A DNA stretch of 64,000 nucleotides from UBA7702 sp040776805 (GTDB taxonomy: Bacteria; Bacillota; Dehalobacteriia; UBA7702). Positions 16,275 through 24,646 of this stretch are shown here, one piece after another. The DNA lies in assembly GCA_040776805.1 (NCBI GenBank), contig JAXGZS010000007.1:54517-118516 (forward strand), given 5' to 3'. The notes beneath the pieces were generated by a model. It had not been told where the DNA came from. It did no database searches and worked only from the letters and a program-made list of their open reading frames with translations. The stretch's first letter is position 1. Every line of letters starts with the position of its first letter. The translations under genes were made by a program, and so were the position numbers.

Positions 16275-18527
16275 ATGCAAATCAGTGAAAATGCCCTTGT
16301 CGTTTTAGAACGGCGGTATCTGACCCGGGATGCCGAAGGGAGCCTCATCGAGTCGCCGGAAGAGCTCTTTCGGCGCGTTGCCGCGGCTTTGGCGGCCCCC
16401 GACTTACAATATGATAAAAAGGCCGATGTCAGCCAATTGGCAGAGGAATTTTACGAACTGATGACGAGCCTGAAATTTCTGCCCAATTCTCCCACACTGA
16501 TGAATGCCGGTAAAGAGCTGGGCCAGCTTTCCGCCTGCTTTGTTTTACCGGTGGAAGATTCCATGGACCGGATTTTCGATACGATCAAACAAGCAGCCTT
16601 GATTCATAAATCCGGGGGCGGTACCGGCTTTTCCTTTTCCCGCCTGCGGCCCAAAGGCAGCGTGGTGCAGACCACGGGAGGCGTGGCCTCCGGCCCCATC
16701 AGCTTCATGAAGGTATTCAACGCCGCCACCGAAGCGGTGAAACAGGGCGGTACCCGCCGCGGCGCCAATATGGGCATCTTAAAGGTGGATCATCCCGATA
16801 TTTTAGAGTTCATCGACTGTAAAGCGGAGGACAATACGCTCTCCAACTTTAATATTTCCGTTGCCTTGACGGAAGCGTTTATGCAGGCGGCGGAAAAAGG
16901 GGAAGCTTACGATCTTATCGATCCCCACAGTGGAGAAGTGACGGGGCAGCTCAATGCCGGCGAAGTCTTCCGCAAGATCGTCGACGCCGCCTGGCGCAAC
17001 GGCGAACCCGGTATCATTTTTATCGACCGGCTGAACCGCGATAATATCGTACCCGCCAAAGGCGCCATCGAATCGACCAATCCCTGCGGTGAACAGCCGC
17101 TGCTGCCCTATGAATCCTGCAATCTCGGCTCCATTAATTTGACCAAGATGGTGAAAGAAGAGGGCGGTCAATACGCCCTTGACTACGATCTTCTCGGTAA
17201 AACAGTGGATACCGCCATTCATTTGTTGGACAATGTTATTGACGCCAACCGCTATCCCCTTGACCTCATTGCCGAAATGACCCGTTCCACGCGAAAGGTT
17301 GGTCTCGGCGTCATGGGTTTCGCTGATTTGCTGCTCCTCCTGGGCATCGCTTACAATTCCGAAGAGGGCGTTGCCACGGCGGAAGAATTGATGCGGTTCA
17401 TCCATACCCGCGCCAGGGAAGCCAGCGCCAAACTGGCGGAAAAACGCGGCGCTTTTCCCTTGTTCGCGGAAAGTACCCTTGCCGGCGATCGCGCCTACCG
17501 CAACGGTACCGTAACCACCATCGCCCCCACCGGTACCTTATCCATCATCGCCGGTGTTTCCAGCGGCGTGGAACCGGTTTTCGCCTATGCTTACGTGCGC
17601 AACGTCATGGATCAAACGGAACTCACCGAGACCAATCCCATCCTTCAGAGGGAGTTGGAGCGCCGCGGCCTCTATTCGGAAGCGTTGATGCGCCAAATCG
17701 CCGAAGAAGGCACCCTTGCCCACATCGACGCGGTACCCGCTGATTTAAAGCGGATCTTTGTTTCCGCCCACGATGTGAGTCCAAAATGGCACATTCGGAT
17801 GCAGGCGGCCTTTCAGAAATATACTGATAACGCGGTTTCCAAGACCGTCAATTTTAAGAGAGACGCAACCAGAGATGAAGTGGAAGAAGTCTATCTCCTC
17901 GCCTGGAAGTTAGGGTGCAAAGGCGTTACCATTTACCGGGATCACAGCCGCGACGCCCAGGTTCTGAGCATTGGCGTCGGTGAGCAGGAAAAAGTGGCGA
18001 AAAACCCCGCGGCCCCTTGCGGCTGCCTCAGCCCCCGATCCCGCCCCGCGGTGATGCGCGGCTTTACGGAACAGGTTTACATCGGCTGTGGCAAGCTTTA
18101 CGTCACCGTCAACTATGACGATCAGGGCATTTGCGAAGTTTTCACCAATACCGGCAAGCATGGCGGCTGCCCTTCCCAATCCGAGGCGGTGGGACGTTTG
18201 GCTTCCCTTTCTTTGCGCAGCGGCGTCAGCATTGAAGACGTGATCAAACAATTGAAGGGCATTCGCTGCCCCTCCACCATCCGGCAGAAAGGGCTTTCGG
18301 TGCTTTCCTGCCCCGATGCCATTGCCAAAGTTTTAGTCCAGGCGGAAAAAGCCATTCAGGGAGAAAAGACGGAGCCGGTTATCGTGAAATTGTCGAAAAT
18401 CCCCGATACCATATCGTTTCAGTTAGACTCCGCCAAGATGCGCTTTTGCCCTGAATGCGGCGGCGATATCCTGCATGAGGGCGGCTGTGTGATTTGCCCC
18501 CAATGCGGATTTTCCAAGTGCAACTAA
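16275..18527 (+). CDS. nrdJ: Adenosylcobalamin-dependent (class II) ribonucleotide reductase
   Basis: This 750-residue enzyme reduces ribonucleotides to deoxyribonucleotides using adenosylcobalamin and so needs neither oxygen nor a separate radical subunit. Visible signatures are LKFLPNSPTLMNAG, SGGGTGFSFSRLRP, KQGGTRRGANMG, the radical-site NPCGEQ (Cys at about residue 271), ATIAPTGTLSIIAG-like active-site loops and a C-terminal TSCPD-type domain. It ends in a four-cysteine zinc ribbon (CPECGGDILHEGG to CPQCG). AGGAG precedes the ATG at 16275. A bidirectional terminator follows. Dependence on B12 matches the corrinoid metabolism further downstream. No NrdA/B genes are seen in the window. Confidence 0.93.
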   Translation: MQISENALVVLERRYLTRDAEGSLIESPEELFRRVAAALAAPDLQYDKKADVSQLAEEFYELMTSLKFLPNSPTLMNAGKELGQLSACFVLPVEDSMDRIFDTIKQAALIHKSGGGTGFSFSRLRPKGSVVQTTGGVASGPISFMKVFNAATEAVKQGGTRRGANMGILKVDHPDILEFIDCKAEDNTLSNFNISVALTEAFMQAAEKGEAYDLIDPHSGEVTGQLNAGEVFRKIVDAAWRNGEPGIIFIDRLNRDNIVPAKGAIESTNPCGEQPLLPYESCNLGSINLTKMVKEEGGQYALDYDLLGKTVDTAIHLLDNVIDANRYPLDLIAEMTRSTRKVGLGVMGFADLLLLLGIAYNSEEGVATAEELMRFIHTRAREASAKLAEKRGAFPLFAESTLAGDRAYRNGTVTTIAPTGTLSIIAGVSSGVEPVFAYAYVRNVMDQTELTETNPILQRELERRGLYSEALMRQIAEEGTLAHIDAVPADLKRIFVSAHDVSPKWHIRMQAAFQKYTDNAVSKTVNFKRDATRDEVEEVYLLAWKLGCKGVTIYRDHSRDAQVLSIGVGEQEKVAKNPAAPCGCLSPRSRPAVMRGFTEQVYIGCGKLYVTVNYDDQGICEVFTNTGKHGGCPSQSEAVGRLASLSLRSGVSIEDVIKQLKGIRCPSTIRQKGLSVLSCPDAIAKVLVQAEKAIQGEKTEPVIVKLSKIPDTISFQLDSAKMRFCPECGGDILHEGGCVICPQCGFSKCN

Positions 18528-18565
18528 TGAACGGATGAACAGATAAACTGATGCAATAAAAAACA

Positions 18566-18605
18566 ATGCCCTCTCGTCGGTTATGACCGGAGAGGGCATC
18601 TTTGC
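18566..18605. terminator. Bidirectional terminator between nrdJ and the EamA pair
   Basis: ATGCCCTCTC (18566-18575) pairs with GAGAGGGCAT (18590-18599), with a TCGGT/ACCGG inner extension and a TCTTTGCTTTT tail. It separates two convergent transcription units. Confidence 0.8.
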
Positions 18606-18621
18606 TTTTAGAATCATCTTG

Positions 18622-19575
18622 TTAGACGCCGCGGATGGTATTGGGGCATTCACAGGAGGCGTTTTTGGTGCGCTCCTCTTCTTCCTCTTTGTCCAGCCGC
18701 TTCCTCTTGAGAGGCAGTTGCAGGATGATGATGGCGGAAAAAACCAGGATGATGCCGAGGATCTGACTGACAGAGATCACATCGCCCAGGAAGACGACGG
18801 CCATCACCGTGCCGAAAACCGGTTCTGTGGAACCAAAAATCGAAGCGAAGCTCGGAGAAAGGTAGGTCACGCCAATGGCGAAGAAGAGTAAGCCGCCGAC
18901 ATAAGGAAAGGCCATGGCGACGGAACCGATCAGTTCGAAGGTGGAGAGAAAACCGTCCTTCAGCGAAAACAGCGATAAAATACCGTAGCCAAAAACGGTG
19001 AGCAGTAAACCGTAGAAATTGATGGTGGAGGGGTGGTAGGCAATGGAGAGCTTTTTCACATAGATGCTGTACCAGGCAGCGCCGAAGGCCGAGGAAAAAC
19101 TGAGCAGTAAGCCGAGGGAGGACACCTCGCCGATCCCCCGGGAAAGCAGATTCAGTGTCAGCACCATGCCGCAGGCGGTTAAGAGCAGCGCGGCGATGAT
19201 TTTAACGGTGAGGCGTTCATGGAAGACAAAGACGGAGGAAACGGCGACAATGGTGGGATACATATAAAGCAGCACCATGGCGACGGAAACATCGAGATAG
19301 TAGATACTGAAAAAATAGGACGCGGAATAGATGAAAAGAAAGACGCTGCAAAGAACGAGCGGCTTTATATAATCCTTATCCAGGTGAAACAGTTTTTTGT
19401 TGTAGAAATATAAAAATAGGGCAAGGCAGAAAACGCCCACCACATTGCGGGAGAAAATCAGTAAAATCGGCGTGCCGCCCTCATTGAAAAGGGCTTTGCT
19501 GATAATCCCCGCAACCGCCCAGAGGAAACTGGATAAAATAACAAACAGGAGGCCTTTCACCCCTTTTTTGCTCAT
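18622..19575 (-). CDS. EamA/DMT-family transporter (second gene of pair)
   Basis: This 317-residue membrane protein has about ten hydrophobic segments in two EamA repeats of five, the layout of drug/metabolite transporters that export or import small metabolites. Motifs include SSFLWAVAGIISKALF near the N-terminus and the second-repeat glycine/proline helix PVFGTVMAVVFLGD. The charged C-terminus (KRKRLDKEEEEERTK) faces the cytoplasm and ends in two cysteines. Its start overlaps the stop of the upstream paralogue by four bases (ATGA), so the two are translationally coupled. The substrate cannot be deduced. Confidence 0.85.
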   Translation of the reverse strand: MSKKGVKGLLFVILSSFLWAVAGIISKALFNEGGTPILLIFSRNVVGVFCLALFLYFYNKKLFHLDKDYIKPLVLCSVFLFIYSASYFFSIYYLDVSVAMVLLYMYPTIVAVSSVFVFHERLTVKIIAALLLTACGMVLTLNLLSRGIGEVSSLGLLLSFSSAFGAAWYSIYVKKLSIAYHPSTINFYGLLLTVFGYGILSLFSLKDGFLSTFELIGSVAMAFPYVGGLLFFAIGVTYLSPSFASIFGSTEPVFGTVMAVVFLGDVISVSQILGIILVFSAIIILQLPLKRKRLDKEEEEERTKNASCECPNTIRGV

Positions 19576-20513
19576 GAGACCTTCTCCTTTAATAATTTGA
19601 TGTAGCGGAACCAGGCGTAGCCCCGCTCCATGATGAGGATGCCGCCGCCCACCAAAAGGCAGCCCAAAAACTGCAAAAGGGTGAGGGTCTCACCTAAAAC
19701 CATCACGGATAGGGTGACGCTGATCACGGGATCCAGGGTGACCAGCAAACTTGCTTTGCCGGCGTCGATGTACTGCATACTGACGGCATAAAGGGAATAA
19801 GCGGCAAGGCCGATGAGGGCCGTGATGATGATAAAAAAGACTAAGTTAGGCTGCCAGGAGAAGGAAGCAATGGGGCCGCCGCCGATGAGCAGAAAAACGG
19901 GAAACCCTAAGAAGTAACACCATGAATTAACGGTCCAGCCGTCGTAATATTGGTTGAGTTTTTTGGTGAAAATTGTGTAAAAAGCGCTTAAAAGACCGGA
20001 CATCAAACCAATCACGATACCGAACACCACCGAGGGGATCCCGAATATCATCGTGTTGGGATGGGCGGCGATATCCTCCATGTGGGCGAGATTGATGATG
20101 AGCACCGTACCGCAAAAAACCAGGACCATCGCGATGATTTTAGCGACGCTGAATTTTTCCTTCAGCATAAAGCGAGAGAGCAACACCGTGAAGACGGGTA
20201 GCGTATAAAGGAGAACCGTTGCCACGGAGGCGTTGATATAATAAAGAGCGCAATAGTTACAGGTCGAGATGAGACCGAAACAGAGGCCATTGAATAAAAA
20301 CCAATGGAGGTGTTCCCTTTTGATCCGAAAGACGTTTCTGGCGCAAAGCAGCGCGAAAAAAAAGACAAGGATCGCCGGGATCATGCCGCGGCAGCAGACA
20401 ACCACCCGCCAGGAGAACCCTGTGCTGTAGAGAAGTTTGCCGATGATGGGGCCGAGGGCATAGCAAAAGGCAGCAAGGAGACAGAGAATGACTCCTTTTT
20501 TGTTCGTTTCCAT
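19572..20513 (-). CDS. EamA/DMT-family transporter (first gene of pair)
   Basis: This 313-residue, ten-helix EamA-type transporter is paralogous to the next gene on the minus strand, which it overlaps by four bases. The N-terminal repeat starts GVILCLLAAFCYALGPIIGK, and the second repeat contains the typical SLYAVSMQYIDAGKASL and LDPVISVTLSVMVLGE signatures. A promoter lies at 20558-20586. Two coupled full-length paralogues suggest either two specificities or a heterodimer. Most characterised ten-helix DMT proteins act alone or as homodimers, so the heterodimer is only a possibility. Confidence 0.85.
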   Translation of the reverse strand: METNKKGVILCLLAAFCYALGPIIGKLLYSTGFSWRVVVCCRGMIPAILVFFFALLCARNVFRIKREHLHWFLFNGLCFGLISTCNYCALYYINASVATVLLYTLPVFTVLLSRFMLKEKFSVAKIIAMVLVFCGTVLIINLAHMEDIAAHPNTMIFGIPSVVFGIVIGLMSGLLSAFYTIFTKKLNQYYDGWTVNSWCYFLGFPVFLLIGGGPIASFSWQPNLVFFIIITALIGLAAYSLYAVSMQYIDAGKASLLVTLDPVISVTLSVMVLGETLTLLQFLGCLLVGGGILIMERGYAWFRYIKLLKEKVS

Positions 20514-20557
20514 GAGTCGTACCCTTTCTTTTCCGTTTTACACAAACATACTATTAT

Positions 20558-20586
20558 TATATACTTTGAACTTGGGTCAAAGTCAA
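20558..20586 (-). promoter_or_regulatory. Sigma-70-type promoter for the EamA pair
   Basis: On the minus strand TTGACT (complement of 20581-20586) is followed after 17 bases by TATATA (complement of 20558-20563), 45 bases before the start codon. Confidence 0.6.
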
Positions 20587-20656
20587 CTCTTTTCCCCTAT
20601 CTTTATTAATTGTTTTGACGGATTTGACGATTTTCTGTCATGTTTTTGTGAAAAGG

Positions 20657-20685
20657 TTGAAAGAACAGCTTCCTTTTGGTAAAAT
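20657..20685 (+). promoter_or_regulatory. Sigma-70-type promoter of lgt
   Basis: TTGAAA (20657-20662), 17 bases, then TAAAAT (20680-20685). It fires 24 bases before the lgt start codon and is divergent from the EamA promoter. Confidence 0.65.
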
Positions 20686-20708
20686 AAACATAATTTATGG
20701 AGGTGAAT

Positions 20709-21605
20709 ATGAATTCTGTTGCGTTCACCATCGGTTCCTGGCCCATCCATTGGTATGGTATTTTGATCAGCACCGCGTTTATCATCGGTGTCTTTTTGGT
20801 GCAGTCCTTAGCGACCAAGCGGGGCTATGATATCGATCATCTTTGGACGATCTTTTTGATACTCATTCCCTGCGCCGTTGTGGGCGCCAGGCTCTATTAC
20901 GTGATTTTCAGCTGGGACACTTATGCCGATGATCTGATCTCGATTTTTCAAACCTGGCGGGGTGGCCTCGCCATCCACGGCGGCTTACTCGCCGGGATCT
21001 TCGTGATTTTGATCGGCTGCCGCAAATATCGGATGGATTCTTTCGGCGTTCTCGACTGTTTCGCCCCCGCCGTGGCGTTGGGACAAGCCATCGGCCGTTG
21101 GGGGAATTATTTTAACGGGGAAGCCTACGGCAGCGTGACCACGCTTCCCTGGGGCATCCACGTCGCCGCCGACCAGAAGCTCCATCATCCGACCTTTCTC
21201 TATGAATCCCTTTGGGACTTCCTTGTCTTTATCCTTTTACTGGTGCTGTTCAAAAAGTCAAAGCGCAACGGCAATGTGTTTTTGGTCTATTTGATCGCTT
21301 ATTCTGTGGGCCGCTTCTTCATCGAAAGCCTGCGCATGGACAGTCTGATGATCGGCCCCTTCCGTCAGGCGCAGGTGCTCAGCGTTGGTTTGATCATCTT
21401 CGCCGGGGCAATCTTTCTATACCGCAACCGGAAAGCGAACCGCTTGGAACATGGGGTGAAACCGGCGGCAGCGGAAAAATCGGAAAAATCAAACAAAACG
21501 GAAAAAACAAAGAAAGCGGAAAAACCGGAAAATACAAAGAGTACGCGGAAAGCGAAAAACGCCAAAAATACAAAAAATACGAATAATACGAAAAAAAAGC
21601 GATAA
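20709..21605 (+). CDS. lgt: Prolipoprotein diacylglyceryl transferase with lysine-rich tail
   Basis: This 298-residue inner-membrane enzyme transfers diacylglycerol from phosphatidylglycerol to the lipobox cysteine of prolipoproteins. It has about seven hydrophobic segments. Signatures are GARLYYVIF, RGGLAIHGGLLAG (the catalytic HGG region), GRWGNYFNGE and HPTFLYES. The ATG at 20709 follows GGAGGTGAAT, and the apparent upstream ATG at 20697 lies inside that ribosome-binding site. After the last helix comes a tail of about 60 residues made mainly of Lys, Glu, Asn and Thr (repeated EKTKKAEKPE- and NTKNT-like units), unusual for this enzyme. Its substrates may include the foldase lipoproteins at 36.8 and 38 kb. 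Confidence 0.92.
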   Translation: MNSVAFTIGSWPIHWYGILISTAFIIGVFLVQSLATKRGYDIDHLWTIFLILIPCAVVGARLYYVIFSWDTYADDLISIFQTWRGGLAIHGGLLAGIFVILIGCRKYRMDSFGVLDCFAPAVALGQAIGRWGNYFNGEAYGSVTTLPWGIHVAADQKLHHPTFLYESLWDFLVFILLLVLFKKSKRNGNVFLVYLIAYSVGRFFIESLRMDSLMIGPFRQAQVLSVGLIIFAGAIFLYRNRKANRLEHGVKPAAAEKSEKSNKTEKTKKAEKPENTKSTRKAKNAKNTKNTNNTKKKR

Positions 21606-21612
21606 ACGGCAA

Positions 21613-21658
21613 AGACGCCGGGCAGGGTTTTTTTAAGCCTGCTGTCGGCGTCTATTTC
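21613..21658 (+). terminator. Terminator between lgt and the minus-strand Met/Gly-rich gene
   Basis: AGACGCCG (21613-21620) pairs with CGGCGTCT (21646-21653), with an inner GCAGG/CCTGC pair. A pyrimidine-rich tail follows. Confidence 0.7.
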
Positions 21659-21719
21659 TTTTATTTTTCCCGGGGCGCTGTGGCGCCATGGATTGGACGG
21701 TGAACGAAGCCTTTGTGCG

Positions 21720-22274
21720 CTATTCCTTTTCTTTTAGAATTTCTAAAATTTCTTTAAAGAGGTCTTTGATCATTTCCATGTCCGTGGCCGGCACTGGCTG
21801 CGTCCCCTGGATTGGCGGCGCTGCCGCCTGGGTCGTCTGCTGCGGACGGGGAGCCGCCGGTGGAGCGCAAGAGGGAGGCGCGCCGTTGGCGAAAGCGTTT
21901 GCCGGCGGTGTTTGCGGCATCTGCGGCATACCCTGATTCATTGGCATTTGGGGCATTCCCATATTGGGCATACCACCCATACCGCCCATACCGCCCATGC
22001 CAGCCATGGCGCCCATGTTCGGCATCTGACCGCCTTGGCCTCCCAAAATGCTGGTGAGGGCGCCGAGGCTGTTGGTGATATGATTGGGAGAATGATTGCC
22101 GCCCCCGCCAAAGAGGCCGCCCAGAGGGTTGGAACCATTTTGCGGCCCACCCATGCCTGGAGGGAATCCGGCCATGTTATTGTTGGTTTGAGAATAGCCC
22201 GCTTTATTCAATGCTTCCGCCAATTCGTTGATATTGACCGTGTTGGCGGGTCTATGGTGACTGCGTTTGCTCAT
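21720..22274 (-). CDS. Met/Gly/Pro-rich low-complexity protein
   Basis: This 184-residue protein on the minus strand starts at the ATG complementary to 22272-22274, which has GAGGTG just upstream. An earlier in-frame ATG at 22292 lacks a ribosome-binding site. A short helical start (NINELAEALNKAGYSQ) is followed by Asn/Gly/Phe-rich sequence, then about 60 residues dominated by Met, Gly, Pro and Gln (tandem GMGGMGG and MPQMPMNQ units), a Pro/Ala stretch and a C-terminal amphipathic helix (DMEMIKDLFKEILEILKEKE). There are no signal peptide or membrane segments. A spore-associated, metal-binding or assembly role is conceivable but nothing in the sequence decides it. Confidence 0.65.
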   Translation of the reverse strand: MSKRSHHRPANTVNINELAEALNKAGYSQTNNNMAGFPPGMGGPQNGSNPLGGLFGGGGNHSPNHITNSLGALTSILGGQGGQMPNMGAMAGMGGMGGMGGMPNMGMPQMPMNQGMPQMPQTPPANAFANGAPPSCAPPAAPRPQQTTQAAAPPIQGTQPVPATDMEMIKDLFKEILEILKEKE

Positions 22275-22351
22275 GGGACACCTCGGGTTCATTCTTTGTT
22301 CTATTTATAGCAAAAATCAGTGAAAATATGACGGAAACAGGAAAATACTCT

Positions 22352-22379
22352 TTGCAATAAAAGGAGTTTATTGTATACT
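22352..22379 (+). promoter_or_regulatory. Sigma-70-type promoter of glnA
   Basis: TTGCAA (22352-22357), 16 bases, then TATACT (22374-22379), 48 bases before the glnA start codon. Confidence 0.65.
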
Positions 22380-22426
22380 ATAAATAATATGGTTTTTTTA
22401 TAACCAAGGATTTTGGAGGTGTTCTG

Positions 22427-23761
22427 ATGGGTAGATATACCGCAGATCAAATAATGGCCGAGGTCGAGGAGCGCAATATACGCTTTATTCGTATGCAGTT
22501 CAGCGATGTTTTCGGTATCCTGAAAAATGTCAGCCTGCCTGTTTCCCAGTTGGAAAAAGCCCTCAACGGTGAGATCATGTTCGACGGCTCTTCCGTGGAA
22601 GGCTTTGCCCGCATCGAAGAAAGCGACATGTATCTGATACCGGATTTCGATACGTGGCAGCATTTCCCCTGGGATTATTCGGAAGGCTCCATCGCCCGTC
22701 TGATCTGCGATGTTTACGACAGCAACGGAGAGCCGTTCATCGGTGATCCCCGCTGCGTTTTGAGGAAAACGTTAAAAAAAGCGGCGGATATGGGATATAT
22801 TTTAAATGTCGGCCCGGAAGCGGAATTTTTCCTTTTCCGTACCGACAGCGATGGCGCTCCCACCCTGACCACCCATGATCAGGCCGGCTACTTCGATCTT
22901 TCGCCTGTGGATCAAGGGTCCTACGCCCGCCGGGAAATGGTCAATTCCCTGGAGGAAATGGGCTACGAAGTGGAGGCGTCCCATCATGAATGCGCCCCGG
23001 GCCAGCATGAAATCGACTTTAAATACGGCGAAGCCTTGGCCGCCGCCGACCGCATCCAGACCTTTAAATTGATCGTGCGCTCTGTGGCCTCCCGTCACGG
23101 CCTTCATGCTACCTTTATGCCCAAACCCATCGAAGGCGTCGCCGGCAGCGGTATGCATATGAATCAAAGCCTTTGTGATAAAGACGGCAACAACGTCTTT
23201 TTTGATGAAAACGGCAAGAACCAACTGTCTGAAACCGCGTATTATTATATTGGCGGTCTGCTGAAACATGTAAAAGCCTTTACCGCCATCACCAACCCCG
23301 TGGTCAATTCCTACAAGCGCTTGATCACCGGCTATGAAGCGCCGGTTTACATCGCCTGGTCCGGGAAGAACCGCAGCCCTCTTGTGCGCGTTCCCGCCAA
23401 GCGGGGCAATTCCACCCGGCTGGAACTGCGTTCCCCCGACCCCGCCGCCAATCCTTATCTGGCGGAAGCGGTGATGCTCGCCGCCGGCCTCGACGGTATC
23501 AAAAATAAAATTGAGCCGCCTCCGGCCTGCGACCGTAACCTCTATCAACTGACCGCCGCCGACCGCAAAGAGCTGGGCATCGAATGCCTTCCCCATTCCC
23601 TTGATGAGGCCGTGGGGGAACTCTTAAAAGACGACGTCATCGTAGATACCCTGGGCGAACATGTGACTTCCTGCTTCTGCGAAGCCAAAAGAGGGGAATT
23701 TGCCGCTTTTAACAGCACCGTAACGCCGTGGGAAATTGAGCAATATCTGGCCAAATATTGA
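22427..23761 (+). CDS. glnA: Glutamine synthetase, type I-alpha
   Basis: This 444-residue enzyme makes glutamine from glutamate, ammonia and ATP in the cytoplasm, typically as a dodecamer. Signatures are FDGSSVEGF in the beta-grasp domain, VGPEAEFFLF and HHECAPGQHEID (metal site), KPIEGVAGSGMH (ATP site), NPVVNSYKRL, NRSPLVRVP and RLELRSPDPAANPYL. The length is that of the short, Gram-positive GSI-alpha form that is feedback-inhibited rather than adenylylated. TTGGAGGTG precedes the ATG. It probably shares its transcript with dapF, whose TTG start lies 18 bases after the glnA stop. Ammonia released by amine demethylation could feed this enzyme. Confidence 0.95.
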   Translation: MGRYTADQIMAEVEERNIRFIRMQFSDVFGILKNVSLPVSQLEKALNGEIMFDGSSVEGFARIEESDMYLIPDFDTWQHFPWDYSEGSIARLICDVYDSNGEPFIGDPRCVLRKTLKKAADMGYILNVGPEAEFFLFRTDSDGAPTLTTHDQAGYFDLSPVDQGSYARREMVNSLEEMGYEVEASHHECAPGQHEIDFKYGEALAAADRIQTFKLIVRSVASRHGLHATFMPKPIEGVAGSGMHMNQSLCDKDGNNVFFDENGKNQLSETAYYYIGGLLKHVKAFTAITNPVVNSYKRLITGYEAPVYIAWSGKNRSPLVRVPAKRGNSTRLELRSPDPAANPYLAEAVMLAAGLDGIKNKIEPPPACDRNLYQLTAADRKELGIECLPHSLDEAVGELLKDDVIVDTLGEHVTSCFCEAKRGEFAAFNSTVTPWEIEQYLAKY

Positions 23762-23778
23762 TAAACGGAGGGATTCTC

Positions 23779-24624
23779 TTGAAAGTTGATTTTACCAAAA
23801 TGAACGGACTCGGCAATGATTTTATCATCCTTGACGGGATCCATAACGAACTTCCCGAAGACCTCAGCGATTTTGCCAAGAAGGTCTGCGACCGCCATTT
23901 CGGGATCGGCGCCGACGGCGTGCTGCTTGTGCTCCCATCGGATCTCTGTGATATCCGGATGCGGATCATCAACAGCGACGGCACCTTTGCCCAAATGTGC
24001 GGCAACGGCATCCGCTGTTTCGCGGCGTACGTCTATAAAAAAGGTTTTGTCGCTAAAACCGAAATGACCGTGGAAACCGACGCCGGCACCATTCGCCCCC
24101 GGCTAATCTTTCATGGGGATACGGTGGAAAAGGTGGAAGTGGACATGGGCGTGCCCCGCCTGGATCCCATCTCCATTCCCGTGAATATCGGCGGAGAAAA
24201 GGCCATCGGCTACCCCTACGTATTTCAGGATGAGGAAATCGAGCTGAACTGCGTTTCCATGGGGAATCCCCACGTGGTGACCTTTTGGAAGCAGCTGACC
24301 GAGGCGCCCTTTGATCTCCTCGGCCCCGAACTGGAAAAAGACGCCCTGTTTCCGGAAAAGACCAATGTGGAATTTGTGGAAATCGTCAACGACGGGGAAA
24401 TCAATGTGCGCGTGTTTGAGCGGGGCTGCGGGGAAACGTTGGCCTGTGGCACGGGAGCATGTGCCTCTGTGGTGGCATCGGTGCTCAACGGCTACACCGG
24501 CAGAGAAGTCACGGTGCGCCTGCGCGGCGGCGATTTGATCTGCCACTGGAGTGAAAATGAGCATGTGGTTATGACCGGCCCCGTGGCCTTTGTGGCAGAG
24601 GGCGTTTATGAATACAACCTTTGA
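23779..24624 (+). CDS. dapF: Diaminopimelate epimerase
   Basis: This 281-residue cofactor-independent epimerase converts LL- to meso-diaminopimelate for lysine and peptidoglycan. The two catalytic cysteines are in MCGNGIRC (Cys at about residue 74) and ACGTGAC (Cys at about residue 223). FTKMNGLGNDFI starts the enzyme. The chosen start is the TTG at 23779, which has GGAGGG upstream. An ATG at 23758 overlaps the glnA stop and adds residues without homology. The next gene, dapL, supplies the LL-isomer, so the pair forms the end of the aminotransferase variant of the pathway. Confidence 0.93.
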   Translation: MKVDFTKMNGLGNDFIILDGIHNELPEDLSDFAKKVCDRHFGIGADGVLLVLPSDLCDIRMRIINSDGTFAQMCGNGIRCFAAYVYKKGFVAKTEMTVETDAGTIRPRLIFHGDTVEKVEVDMGVPRLDPISIPVNIGGEKAIGYPYVFQDEEIELNCVSMGNPHVVTFWKQLTEAPFDLLGPELEKDALFPEKTNVEFVEIVNDGEINVRVFERGCGETLACGTGACASVVASVLNGYTGREVTVRLRGGDLICHWSENEHVVMTGPVAFVAEGVYEYNL

Positions 24625-24646
24625 AAAAGAAGGAAAGGAGCACGAC

